DNA from: DATIXJ01 sp035518715
Lineage (GTDB): Bacteria; Bacteroidota; Ignavibacteria; UBA10030; SZUA-254
Direction of reading: 5' to 3'
DNA: 64,000 bases
NCBI GenBank assembly: GCA_035518715.1
Contig: DATIXJ010000051.1
Span: 1 to 64,000 of the forward strand
Shown: piece by piece, positions 43,130-51,991 of the stretch
Layout: each line of letters begins with the position of its first letter
Numbering within the stretch: position 1 is the stretch's first letter
Notes under the pieces: generated by a model
Told to the model about the DNA's origin: nothing
What the model saw: the letters and a program-made list of their open reading frames with translations, nothing else
Databases searched by the model: none
Program-made: the position numbers and the translations under genes

Positions 43130-44338
43130 ATGACCAGAAAATTTCTCGCCGTCCTCATCATCATTTCCCTCCCGCTGGTATTCGGGTTTGCCATCGGATA
43201 CAGCATCGGTTATAAACACCACGATTCCACGCAGTATTTTCCCCTCGACGAACGTGCAACGGGCACGGAAGCCGCCTATTATCAGTCGACAGACCGCGAC
43301 AGTCTCGGCGATCAGATTTCGAATCAGCGCCGCAATGCAATTACCCGCTCCGTCGCCGTTGCGAGCCCCGCTGTTGTCGGTATAACGGTAACCGCAGTTG
43401 AGGAATACTCGGTCCAGAATCCATTCTCGGATTTCTTCGGTAATGACCCGTTCTTCCAGCACTTCTTCGGTAACCGCACCTACCGGCAGGAAGTGAAAGC
43501 TCTCGGCTCCGGTTTTCTTGTTTCCCCCGACGGATATATCCTGACGAATGATCATGTGGCGGGAAATGCAAAGGAGATTACTGTCACGCTCACGAACAAG
43601 GAGAAATACAAGGCGAAGCTCGTGGGAACGGATATGTTGTCGGATATTTCCCTTATTAAGATTGACGGAGAAGATTTTCCCTTCCTGAAGCTCGGTAATT
43701 CCGACGATGTGATCATCGGCGAGTGGGTTATTGCCATGGGGAATCCGTTTGGATTGTTTGATATCAGCGACAAGCCGACCGTGACGGTCGGTGTGGTGAG
43801 CGCTACCGGCATCAACCTCAACGCGGAAGGGGGAAGGTTTTACAGGAACATGATTCAGACCGATGCGGCGATCAATCAGGGCAACAGCGGCGGACCTCTT
43901 CTCAATTCGCTCGGAGAAGTCATCGGTGTGAACGCGGTCATCTTCACGCCCAACCAGGGAAGTATCGGATTGGGATTTGCGATACCGATCAACCGCGTGA
44001 AAACGGTTCTCGCGGAATTGCGGAAGAAGGGAAAGATCGAGCGGAACTTCTGGATCGGGTGGGAACTGCAAACCGTCGATCAGCGGGTCGCCCGATACTT
44101 CGGTTTGGATCGAGCCGAGGGGGTTATCGTTGCGGATGTCAAGAAGGGCAGTCCCGCTGAAACCAGCGGTGTGAAGGCGGGAGACATCATCACCGAAATA
44201 AATGGAGAGACGATCGTCAACGACGACAATGTGACTGGTATCCTGGTGGATGCACACGTCGGCGACGTCCTGAAACTCAAAATTCTCCGCGACGGGAGGC
44301 AAATGACATTGAGTGTGACACTGAGGGAGCGCTCGTAG
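43130..44338 (+). CDS. HtrA/DegP-type periplasmic serine protease with one PDZ domain
   Basis: An envelope quality-control protease. 402 aa; residues 1-29 give a signal anchor (KFLAVLIIISLPLVFGFAIG). The trypsin-like triad is H142 (LTNDHVAG), D172 (SDISLIKI) and S253 (GNSGGPLL). A single PDZ domain lies at about 310-395 (GVIVADVKKGSPAETSG, ITEINGETIVN). Like DegS, it has one PDZ, but the loop between the anchor and the protease (a Phe-rich NPFSDFFGNDPFFQHFF region) is unlike it. Stop overlaps the following purB start. Confidence 0.92.
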   Translation: MTRKFLAVLIIISLPLVFGFAIGYSIGYKHHDSTQYFPLDERATGTEAAYYQSTDRDSLGDQISNQRRNAITRSVAVASPAVVGITVTAVEEYSVQNPFSDFFGNDPFFQHFFGNRTYRQEVKALGSGFLVSPDGYILTNDHVAGNAKEITVTLTNKEKYKAKLVGTDMLSDISLIKIDGEDFPFLKLGNSDDVIIGEWVIAMGNPFGLFDISDKPTVTVGVVSATGINLNAEGGRFYRNMIQTDAAINQGNSGGPLLNSLGEVIGVNAVIFTPNQGSIGLGFAIPINRVKTVLAELRKKGKIERNFWIGWELQTVDQRVARYFGLDRAEGVIVADVKKGSPAETSGVKAGDIITEINGETIVNDDNVTGILVDAHVGDVLKLKILRDGRQMTLSVTLRERS

Positions 44339-45636
44339 TGATTTCCCGGTACACGCGTCCGGACATGGGCAATCTGTGGACAGACGAACATAAATTCCGT
44401 GTGCTTCTGGATATTGAGATTCTGGCTGCCGAGGCTCAGGCCGAGCTCGGGATTGTGCCGAAAGAAGCGATCGGCGTCATCCGGCAAAAGGCCCGGTTTG
44501 ATCTCAAACGCATCGAACAGATCGAATCGGAGGTCAAGCACGACGTCATCGCGTTTCTCACCAATGTCGGCGAATATGTGGGGCCCGAATCCCGCTTCAT
44601 CCACCTCGGGATGACCTCATCCGATGTGTTGGATACCGGTCTCTCGGTGCAGATGAAGGAATCAGCGGTGGTTCTTCTTCAGGACCTCGAGACGCTTGAA
44701 TCCGTTCTTGCCCGGCGGGCCCGGGAATTCAAGTATACAGTCATGATCGGGAGAACGCATGGAGTTCATGCCGAACCCACCACGTTCGGACTCAAGCTTG
44801 CGCTCTGGTATGATGAAACCCGCCGGAACATTGTTCGCCTCCAGCATGCGCTTGATTCGATTTCCGTCGGTCAGATTTCCGGTGCCGTCGGAACGTATGA
44901 GCACCTCGATCCGTATGTCGAGAAGTATGTTTGTGGAAAGCTGGGGTTGAAGCCCGCTCCGGTATCGACGCAGATTCTTCAGCGTGACCGGCATGCAGAA
45001 TTCCTTTCCACTCTTGCCGTCATTGCGAGCTCGCTCGAGAAATTTGCCACGGAGATCCGGCACCTGCAAAGAACAGAAGTCCGCGAAGCAGAAGAATATT
45101 TTTCAAAAGGGCAAAAAGGCTCGTCTGCAATGCCGCACAAACGCAACCCCATTACGTGCGAACGTATTGCGGGACTTGCCCGGGTGATCCGCGGAAATGC
45201 CCAGGCAGGACTGGAGAATGTGGCGCTCTGGCACGAACGCGACATCACACATTCCTCCGTCGAGAGGATCATTATTCCCGACAGTTGTATCCTTCTCGAT
45301 TATATGATCGGGACGTTCACCGATATTCTGGATAAACTCATCGTCTATCCGGAAATCATGAAGAAGAATCTCGAGCTTACCAATGGTCTTATCTTCTCAC
45401 AATCCGTTCTGCTCGCTTTGACTCGAAAAGGGATGAAGAGGGAGGAGGCGTACGCTCTCGTTCAGCGCTACGCGATGGAAGTCTGGGAGTCGGGAAAACA
45501 TTTCAGGAAGTTGGTACAATCTGATCGGACTATCACCTCATTCGTGGACGGGAAGGAACTTGAGGAATTGTTCGACCTGAAGAAAAGCGTTCGGCATGTT
45601 GATTTCATATTCGAACGCGTCGGTTTACACACATAA
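44338..45636 (+). CDS. purB: Adenylosuccinate lyase
   Basis: Acts twice in purine synthesis, on SAICAR and on adenylosuccinate, releasing fumarate. 432 aa, GTG start sharing its G with the preceding stop. Motifs: MISRYTRPDMGNLWTDEHKFRV, the TSSDVLDTGL region, GRTHGVHAEPTTFG and the fumarase-superfamily signature GSSAMPHKRNPITCERI near 260. Length and sequence are typical. Confidence 0.96.
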   Translation: MISRYTRPDMGNLWTDEHKFRVLLDIEILAAEAQAELGIVPKEAIGVIRQKARFDLKRIEQIESEVKHDVIAFLTNVGEYVGPESRFIHLGMTSSDVLDTGLSVQMKESAVVLLQDLETLESVLARRAREFKYTVMIGRTHGVHAEPTTFGLKLALWYDETRRNIVRLQHALDSISVGQISGAVGTYEHLDPYVEKYVCGKLGLKPAPVSTQILQRDRHAEFLSTLAVIASSLEKFATEIRHLQRTEVREAEEYFSKGQKGSSAMPHKRNPITCERIAGLARVIRGNAQAGLENVALWHERDITHSSVERIIIPDSCILLDYMIGTFTDILDKLIVYPEIMKKNLELTNGLIFSQSVLLALTRKGMKREEAYALVQRYAMEVWESGKHFRKLVQSDRTITSFVDGKELEELFDLKKSVRHVDFIFERVGLHT

Positions 45637-45649
45637 GGAACAAGCGAAC

Positions 45650-47140
45650 ATGAAAAAATATCAGAATTTCATAAACGGGAAATGGGTGGATGCAAAATCC
45701 GGCGCGACATTTGAAGACCGGAATCCGGCAAACTGGGATGAAGTGATCGGGACATTTCCGAAATCGGGAAAGGAAGACGTGGATACCGCGGTGAAAGCCG
45801 CCCGGACCGCGTATGAGAAGTGGCGTCTCGTACCCGCGCCGCGGCGCGGCGACATCCTGAAGAAAGTCGGCGACATCCTGGTTGCAAAGAAAGAAGAAAT
45901 TGCGCGTACGATGACGCGGGAGATGGGAAAAGTTCTTCTCGAGACACGCGGCGATGTGCAGGAGGGGATCGATACTGCGTATTACGCATCCTCCGAAGGC
46001 CGAAGACTTTTTGGTCACACCGTTCCGTCGGAACTCCCGAATAAGTTCAATATGGCGATGCGTGTCCCCATCGGGGTTGCCGGAATTGTCACGCCGTGGA
46101 ATTTCCCGATGGCGATTCCGACATGGAAGATCTTCCCGGCGCTGCTCTGCGGGAACACGGTGGTCTTTAAACCTGCATCTGATACACCGGCGACGGCAAC
46201 GATTCTCGTCGAAGTTCTGATGGAAGCGGGGGTGCCGGAAGGCGTTGTCAATATCGTGCACGGCGGAGGCGGTGAGGTCGGCATGGGAATCGCGGATCAT
46301 TCGGACGTTGATCTCGTCAGCTTCACCGGATCAACGGTTGTTGGGAAAAAGATCTCGGAAATTGCAAGCAGGACACTCAAGCGTGTCTCACTGGAGCTTG
46401 GTGGGAAGAACGCACAAATGGTGATTGATGATGCGGATCTGAATCTTGCACTTGACGGCGTCCTCTGGGGGGCGTTCGGCACGACAGGTCAGCGTTGTAC
46501 AGCAACCTCGCGGCTCCTTCTCCACGAGAAGGTCTTCGATAGGTTCATGACCATGCTCGTCGACCGGACGAAGAAGCTCCGGCTGGGCGACGGGCTCAAG
46601 GAATCGACGGATGTCGGTCCGTGCGTCAACGAAAGCCAGAGAAAGACCGTTCAATCGTATGTCGAGATCGGGCTCAAGGAAGGTGCCAAAATCGCAACCG
46701 GCGGGAAGATCGCCCAGGGCGATGGTCTGTCAAAGGGATGGTTCCACGAACCCACGATCTTCACCGAGGTGCAGCCCGAAATGCGTATCGCGAAAGAAGA
46801 GATCTTCGGCCCGGTCCTTTCGGTGGTGAGGATCAAGTCGCTGGAAGAAGGGATCGACGTCCTCAACAATACGATCTACGGCCTGTCATCTTCTGTGTAC
46901 ACGCAGAATGTGAATGCGGCATTCAGAGCGATCCGCGACATCAAGGCAGGCATTACGTACATCAATGCTCCCACGATCGGGGCGGAAGCGCACATGCCGT
47001 TCGGCGGCGTGAAGCAGACAGGCAACGGCCACCGGGAAGGCGGCTGGACGGTGTACGATTTCTTCTCCGAATGGAAAACGGTTTATGTTGATTACAGCGG
47101 CGGATTGCAGAGAGCGCAAATCGATACAGAAAATAACTGA
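45650..47140 (+). CDS. Aldehyde dehydrogenase (NAD(P)+), possible aminoadipate-semialdehyde dehydrogenase
   Basis: Oxidises an aldehyde to the acid. 496 aa started at ATG 45650 (MKKYQNFINGKWVDAKSG). The catalytic C283 is in GQRCTATSRLL and E249 in LELGGKNAQ; the cofactor-binding VGVAGIVTPWNFPMA and FTGSTVVGKKI are present. The next gene encodes lysine 6-aminotransferase, whose product cyclises from aminoadipate semialdehyde; this makes oxidation to aminoadipate a natural role. The family is broad, so this is inference from context. A strong terminator follows at 47235-47270. Confidence 0.87.
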   Translation: MKKYQNFINGKWVDAKSGATFEDRNPANWDEVIGTFPKSGKEDVDTAVKAARTAYEKWRLVPAPRRGDILKKVGDILVAKKEEIARTMTREMGKVLLETRGDVQEGIDTAYYASSEGRRLFGHTVPSELPNKFNMAMRVPIGVAGIVTPWNFPMAIPTWKIFPALLCGNTVVFKPASDTPATATILVEVLMEAGVPEGVVNIVHGGGGEVGMGIADHSDVDLVSFTGSTVVGKKISEIASRTLKRVSLELGGKNAQMVIDDADLNLALDGVLWGAFGTTGQRCTATSRLLLHEKVFDRFMTMLVDRTKKLRLGDGLKESTDVGPCVNESQRKTVQSYVEIGLKEGAKIATGGKIAQGDGLSKGWFHEPTIFTEVQPEMRIAKEEIFGPVLSVVRIKSLEEGIDVLNNTIYGLSSSVYTQNVNAAFRAIRDIKAGITYINAPTIGAEAHMPFGGVKQTGNGHREGGWTVYDFFSEWKTVYVDYSGGLQRAQIDTENN

Positions 47141-47234
47141 ATTGTGCTTTTTCGTGTGATCTTCGATATGCAGATTGAGGATTGCCTTGATGGATAAACC
47201 CCGGAATACGTGACGAAAATCAAGAAATTGCGAG

Positions 47235-47270
47235 AATCCCCGGCTCCGGTTGTATCGAGCGGGGATTTTT
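47235..47270 (+). terminator. Intrinsic terminator after the aldehyde dehydrogenase gene
   Basis: AATCCCCG (47235-47242) pairs perfectly with CGGGGATT (47260-47267) around a 17-nt loop, followed by TTT. The -35 of the next promoter lies in its loop. Confidence 0.7.
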
Positions 47271-47278
47271 CGTATATT
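47250..47278 (+). promoter_or_regulatory. Promoter of the lysine aminotransferase unit, interlaced with the terminator
   Basis: TTGTAT (47250-47255), 17 nt, TATATT (47273-47278). The -35 is inside the terminator loop and the spacer includes the 3' arm. The predicted start of transcription is about 47284-47285. Confidence 0.6.
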
Positions 47279-47283
47279 TTCGT

Positions 47284-47394
47284 ATGAGCTTATTCGAGGT
47301 CGACATATATTCCCTCCATCGCATCAACCCCATTCCGGTTGGCCTCGGACGTCCCTATATCATCTCCTTCTACGAGCACCAGGAATTCTTCTAA
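47284..47394 (+). CDS. Possible leaderless small ORF of 36 residues before the lysine aminotransferase
   Basis: ATG 47284 begins exactly where the promoter predicts transcription to start, followed by 35 codons and TAA 47392-47394. Peptide starts MSLFEVDIYS and ends EHQEFF. It contains no lysine. Third codon positions are about 70% G/C by hand count, close to real genes here. It is 62 nt before the aminotransferase start. It could be a small protein, a leader peptide, or chance; there is no homology evidence. Confidence 0.4.
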   Translation: MSLFEVDIYSLHRINPIPVGLGRPYIISFYEHQEFF

Positions 47395-47456
47395 GTCGTT
47401 GGGTTTTCTCGAGTAGAAAATTCATCAACTCAGAACCCTATTCCAAAAGGTGCTTT

Positions 47457-48797
47457 ATGATTTCCAAAACGATTTCTACCGCCGTTAACCCGGCGGATGT
47501 TCAGAACGTCATCGGCAAGCATATGCTCGTCGATGTTCTCGACTTTACGCTTGATCTCCGGAAGAGCGAGGGTGCGTACCTCTATGATTCCAAATCGAAC
47601 CGCCGGCTCCTTGATTTCTTCACATTCGTTGCTTCCATGCCGATCGGGGTGAACCATCCGAAGATGATGGTCCCGGAGTTCCTCGAGAAGCTGACCTATG
47701 TGGCTGTCAATAAGCCGACGAATTCTGATGTCTATACAACCGAAATGGCGGAGTTTGTCGAGACGTTCGCCCGTGTTGCCATGCCGGGATATCTTCCCTA
47801 TGTATTCTTTGTCGAAGGTGGTGCACTTGGTGTGGAGAATGCCCTGAAGGCGGCGTTCGACTGGAAGATCAGGAAGAATTTTGCCAACGGCTACAAGGAA
47901 GAGCGCGGCACGCAGATCATGCATTTCCGCGGGGCATTTCATGGAAGATCGGGATACACGCTTTCGCTCACAAACACCGATCCGGTGAAAACGGATCTTT
48001 TCCCGAAATTCAAATGGCCCCGCATCGACCCTCCTGCTGTCCGATTTCCACTCGAGGGAAGTAACCTCGAGGCGGCGAGACAGGCAGAACAGCGTTCGCT
48101 CGGTCAGATGAAGGAAGCAATCAGGCAGAATAAGGATGATATCGCCGCGATCATCATCGAGCCGATCCAGGGTGAGGGCGGTGACAATCACTTCCGCAAG
48201 GAATTCTTCGCAGCGCTCCGGCAGCTTGCAGACGAGAACGATATCCTGCTCATTCTGGATGAAGTGCAGACCGGAGTCGGGCTCACCGGCACGATGTGGG
48301 CACACCAGCATTTTGTTCAGCCGGATATGATCTCGTTCGGAAAAAAGATGCAGGTCTGTGGTTTCATGAGCAGCAAGCGGATTGATGAAGTCCCGAATAA
48401 CGTGTTCAAGGTGCCGAGCCGTTTGAATTCAACATGGGGAGGAAATCTCGTCGATATGGTGCGGTCACAGCGATACCTCGAGATTATCGAAGAGGATCGG
48501 CTTGTGGAGAATGCCCGTCGAGTGGGTGAACATCTCGCTTTCCGGTTGAATGAGCTTCAGTCAGAATTCCCAAAGATCATCGGAAACGTTCGCGGCAGAG
48601 GACTTTTCTGCGCGTTTGATCTCCGGACAACCCTGGAACGTAACGATCTGCGGAAAAAGGCATTTGACCGCGGTTTGGTGATACTCGGATGCGGCGAACG
48701 GTCAATCCGTTTCAGACCCCCGCTCACGATTCAGAAACAGGAGATCGATGAGGGAACTGAAATGCTCCGCCAGTCGTTAAAAGAAATGGCGGCGTAG
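47457..48797 (+). CDS. lat: L-lysine 6-aminotransferase
   Basis: Transfers the epsilon-amino group of lysine to 2-oxoglutarate; the product aminoadipate semialdehyde cyclises. 446 aa started at ATG 47457, preceded by AAAGG. Class III aminotransferase features: FFTFVASMPIGVNHPKM, FVEGGALGVENALKAAFDW, RGAFHGRSGYTLSLTN, IIIEPIQGEGGDNH, LILDEVQTGVG (D268) and the Schiff-base lysine at K296 or K297 in SFGKKMQVCGF. The FGKKMQVCGF context and VEGGALGVENALK are diagnostic of Lat against other class III enzymes. The preceding aldehyde dehydrogenase would finish the route to aminoadipate. Confidence 0.9.
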   Translation: MISKTISTAVNPADVQNVIGKHMLVDVLDFTLDLRKSEGAYLYDSKSNRRLLDFFTFVASMPIGVNHPKMMVPEFLEKLTYVAVNKPTNSDVYTTEMAEFVETFARVAMPGYLPYVFFVEGGALGVENALKAAFDWKIRKNFANGYKEERGTQIMHFRGAFHGRSGYTLSLTNTDPVKTDLFPKFKWPRIDPPAVRFPLEGSNLEAARQAEQRSLGQMKEAIRQNKDDIAAIIIEPIQGEGGDNHFRKEFFAALRQLADENDILLILDEVQTGVGLTGTMWAHQHFVQPDMISFGKKMQVCGFMSSKRIDEVPNNVFKVPSRLNSTWGGNLVDMVRSQRYLEIIEEDRLVENARRVGEHLAFRLNELQSEFPKIIGNVRGRGLFCAFDLRTTLERNDLRKKAFDRGLVILGCGERSIRFRPPLTIQKQEIDEGTEMLRQSLKEMAA

Positions 48798-48839
48798 CTA
48801 GAAATGTAGGCAGGATGGTGGATGACTGCCTACGGTGGC

Positions 48840-48878
48840 AAGCCCCGGCGCAATAGGGAGCGTCGGGGCTTTGTTTTT
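48840..48878 (+). terminator. Intrinsic terminator after lat
   Basis: AAGCCCCG (48840-48847) and CGGGGCTT (48864-48871) form a perfect 8-bp stem, followed by TTGTTTTT. It lies about 40 nt after the lat stop. Confidence 0.82.
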
Positions 48879-49175
48879 CCTACCGCATTCTCACTTCTTG
48901 CGCCTTCCTGACGATTTCGCAAACCCAAAGTGTTCCGGTGTCTTCTGCGAAGAGGATAGTGGAGAGAAAGAGGCATTCCTGAATGGAAATCGTGCCGTGA
49001 GAGACGGCTTATCACCTATGATAATCAACGACTTATGCCAAGGTTGATTCAGATCATCATACTGCACATAAGCCATTGACATTCTATTGAAAAGTATTTA
49101 AATTGCCCCCCATCATTCACAAACGCGGGGGCAACTCTTCCCATCTGTTCTTTATATCATTTCGGAGGTTAGTAC
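48879..49175. other. Spacer before the 920-aa secreted protein gene
   Basis: No gene seen. It contains the TTGACA promoter at 49076-49104 and a ribosome site GGAGG just before the start at 49176; I see nothing else in it. Confidence 0.6.
49076..49104 (+). promoter_or_regulatory. Promoter of the 920-aa secreted protein gene
   Basis: TTGACA (49076-49081), 17 nt, TAAATT (49099-49104). The -35 is a full consensus match. Leader about 65 nt. Confidence 0.7.
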
Positions 49176-51938
49176 ATGTGTAAACATCAGTTACCATGTT
49201 TGTTCTTTCTTCTTGCGGTTTTTCTTGTTTTCTGTTCCGGGCTTGTTTCGGCAGGCGTGCCGAATACACCTCCCACCATTACCCCCGTTGGCCATCTTGT
49301 CGTTCAGCTGAATACTCCCCTCGGCCCGGTGAATTTTACCGTCAATGATGCTGAGACCAATCCGGATTCTCTCACCCTGACTGCGGTTTCCTACGACACG
49401 CTCCTGATACCCGCGGAGAACATCGTGTTTGGAGGCAGCGGCACAAGCCGTACGGTCACCATTACTCCGGCTCCAAGTCTTAGCGGTGTTGATACGATCA
49501 TCATTACTGTATCAGACGGTTCTCTCACGGCGAGCGATACCGTCGGCATAAAGGTGAACAGTCCTCCGCGACTCGACACCAGTCTTCCTCTCAATGTTCT
49601 CCAGGGTGGAAGCGGAACAATTGGCTCCGCAGTCCTCATCGGCGTCGACAGTGACAATTCCAATGCTCAGATAATCTTCACTGTCGGACCGGACAGCGCA
49701 ACCGGTGATCTGCCGTCTCATGGGACGGTCTACTTGAACGCCGTTCCGCTCGGCCTGGGCGGGACATTTACTCAGGCGGATGTGAATGCCAACAAGGTCA
49801 CGTACACACATGATAACAGTGAGTCGACGAACGACTTCTTCACGTTCACGCTGACGGATGCCGACGGCGGAATTGCATCGGATCACGGATTTACGGTCTT
49901 TCATTTCAATGTGAATATCGGGCTCGTCAACCAGCCGCCCGTTGCCCGCGATACGTCCTATCAGGCGGCGCTGGGAGCATCTGTGCACGGCATTCTCCCG
50001 GCAAGCGATCCAGATTCGCCGAACCTGACGTTCAGTATTGTGACAAACGGAACACAGGGCACAGCGGCTGTAGACTCTCTCAATCCGGGGCATTTCACGT
50101 ACGTTCCCCAGCTTGGGGCGGCAGGTATCGATACGTTTTTTTTCCAGGTGTATGATGGCGCCCTCTTTTCCATAAAGGCGGGAAAAGTAACCATCAACAT
50201 GCAGGCGCAAGCTCCCTCAGTTGCCAACGGCAGCGTCACGTTAACGGAAAATGGATCTGTTGTGGATTCCCTCAGCGCAACTGATCCAAATGTTCCCCCT
50301 ATTCCATTGCATTTTACGATCGTGAGCGGGGGATTGAAGGGCTCGACGGTGCTCCTTGACAGCAGTCGGGGAATTTTCCGGTATACTCCAAGTCACAATA
50401 TGTTCGGCTACGACACGATTGTTTGGTCTGCAACGAACGGAACGCTTCAATCGGTCAACGCCATGTTTGTTCTCACCATCTGGCCGGTTCTCCGTCCGGA
50501 TGAGATACTCATGGTTGACCAGAAGTTCCAGACGCTCTATGTAATTGATCCGGCCGACAGTGTACAGTTTATCATCTCCCAGGGCGACAGCCTGCAGCAT
50601 CCCCGCAGTGTTGTTCTGGAACCGAATAACGACATTTTCATACTGGATGGTGATGCAGGAATTGTCAAGGTCGATCCGACGAACGGTCATCAGACAGTAT
50701 TCGTCCCGAAATCCAGCTTCACGTCGGGACCGCTGGGACCGACGTCTCTCGCGATGGAGCACGACGGCAATCTTCTCGTTGCGGATGGTACCGCGGGAAT
50801 CAAGCGTATTGATAGAAATACGGCGAACGTGAGTGTTGTGACATCGGGTGACAGCATCAATCTTGCGGTCGGTGTGGCGGTTGACAGAGACGGAAGCATA
50901 GTTGTTGGCGATGCCTCCGCGTTCGTCGGGTCCATGAGCAAGATCCTGCGTGTCAATCCCGTTACTGGAAGCCAGACACTCATTTCAGAGAGCTCGACAA
51001 TCAAGCTCCCCGTCGGCGTGACCGTTGATGATACGGGCAATATTTTTGTCTGTGATCCGGCAACGTTTGCCGGCGGACCTCAGGATCTTCTTCTGAAAAT
51101 CGACCCGCTCACCGGGACCCAGACCATGCTGAATACTTCGGTCCCGATCTCAGTTCCCACAGGACTCGCATTCAACGACGGCGGTGCTCTGTACCTGGTG
51201 AACAGCGGAAATGCAAACCTCTCGCTCTATCGCATTGACACTGCCACCGGGAATGTCACGGTTGTGGCTTCGCACGGAAATATCGCGAATCCGTTCAGTC
51301 TCGCTGTCGTTCGCCGTATGCCTCTGATCAATATCCCGGTTTCGCATGTCCAGTTCGGGACCGTCCAAACCGGCGTTCAGAAGAGTGACACCGTTGTCGT
51401 CCGGAATCTCGGCTCCGGATCGCTTACCATCAGCTCGGTTGTATCGGACAGCGCACAATTTATGGTGAGCCCGACTTCCGGAACAATACCTCCAAGCGGA
51501 AGTCAGAACTTCATCATCACATTCAAGCCAACTTCAGCAGATTCGATCTCGAGCAGAATCGTTTTCACGCATAACGGGTTCAATACGCCGTCGATCATCA
51601 CCGTGACCGGTTCCGGTCTTGTCACCGGTGTGAAAGACGCGAAAGGACTGCCGAAGACATTCGCGCTGTACGCGAACTATCCCAATCCGTTCAATCCGTC
51701 GACCGAAATTCGATTTGATCTCCCCGTGCAGTCGACGGTATCGATCGTTGTGTATAATCTGATCGGTGCAGAAGTCGCGCGTCTGGCAAATCATAGCACC
51801 TATCCTGCCGGCGAGTTCAGCGTGAAGTTCGATGCCATGAAATATTCATCGGGCGTTTATTTCTACAGGATCGCCGCCGATGCCGCCGGAGGGCATACAT
51901 CCTTCACGTCGGTGCGGAAAATGATCTTGCTGAAATGA
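49176..51938 (+). CDS. Multidomain secreted protein (Ig/cadherin-like, NHL propeller, ASPM-SPD2-Hydin) with type IX sorting domain
   Basis: A 920-aa surface protein. Signal peptide 1-26 (LFFLLAVFLVFCSGLVSAG). Domains in order: an Ig-like domain (about 30-130, TPPTITPVGH, NDAETNPDSLTL), a cadherin/CSPG-like repeat (131-250, with NKVTYTHDNSESTNDFFTF), two further Ig-like repeats (251-440), an NHL-like six-bladed propeller (about 445-715, repeated GDSLQHPRSVVL / GNIFVCDPATF), an ASPM-SPD2-Hydin-like domain (about 716-815, VQFGTVQTGV, GSGSLTISSV) and the sorting domain (about 828-920, YPNPFNPST, ending MILLK). Likely an adhesin or matrix-binding protein; no catalytic residues seen. Confidence 0.87.
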   Translation: MCKHQLPCLFFLLAVFLVFCSGLVSAGVPNTPPTITPVGHLVVQLNTPLGPVNFTVNDAETNPDSLTLTAVSYDTLLIPAENIVFGGSGTSRTVTITPAPSLSGVDTIIITVSDGSLTASDTVGIKVNSPPRLDTSLPLNVLQGGSGTIGSAVLIGVDSDNSNAQIIFTVGPDSATGDLPSHGTVYLNAVPLGLGGTFTQADVNANKVTYTHDNSESTNDFFTFTLTDADGGIASDHGFTVFHFNVNIGLVNQPPVARDTSYQAALGASVHGILPASDPDSPNLTFSIVTNGTQGTAAVDSLNPGHFTYVPQLGAAGIDTFFFQVYDGALFSIKAGKVTINMQAQAPSVANGSVTLTENGSVVDSLSATDPNVPPIPLHFTIVSGGLKGSTVLLDSSRGIFRYTPSHNMFGYDTIVWSATNGTLQSVNAMFVLTIWPVLRPDEILMVDQKFQTLYVIDPADSVQFIISQGDSLQHPRSVVLEPNNDIFILDGDAGIVKVDPTNGHQTVFVPKSSFTSGPLGPTSLAMEHDGNLLVADGTAGIKRIDRNTANVSVVTSGDSINLAVGVAVDRDGSIVVGDASAFVGSMSKILRVNPVTGSQTLISESSTIKLPVGVTVDDTGNIFVCDPATFAGGPQDLLLKIDPLTGTQTMLNTSVPISVPTGLAFNDGGALYLVNSGNANLSLYRIDTATGNVTVVASHGNIANPFSLAVVRRMPLINIPVSHVQFGTVQTGVQKSDTVVVRNLGSGSLTISSVVSDSAQFMVSPTSGTIPPSGSQNFIITFKPTSADSISSRIVFTHNGFNTPSIITVTGSGLVTGVKDAKGLPKTFALYANYPNPFNPSTEIRFDLPVQSTVSIVVYNLIGAEVARLANHSTYPAGEFSVKFDAMKYSSGVYFYRIAADAAGGHTSFTSVRKMILLK

Positions 51939-51991
51939 TCATCTACACTTTTGATAATTCCTAACGTGCATCCACCATCAATGGAGCCAGT

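Noticed and set aside
42911..44302. A long reverse-strand frame across transketolase and HtrA
   Set aside because: Both plus-strand genes have complete family motifs; the reverse peptide is rich in Arg, His and Cys with no domain pattern.
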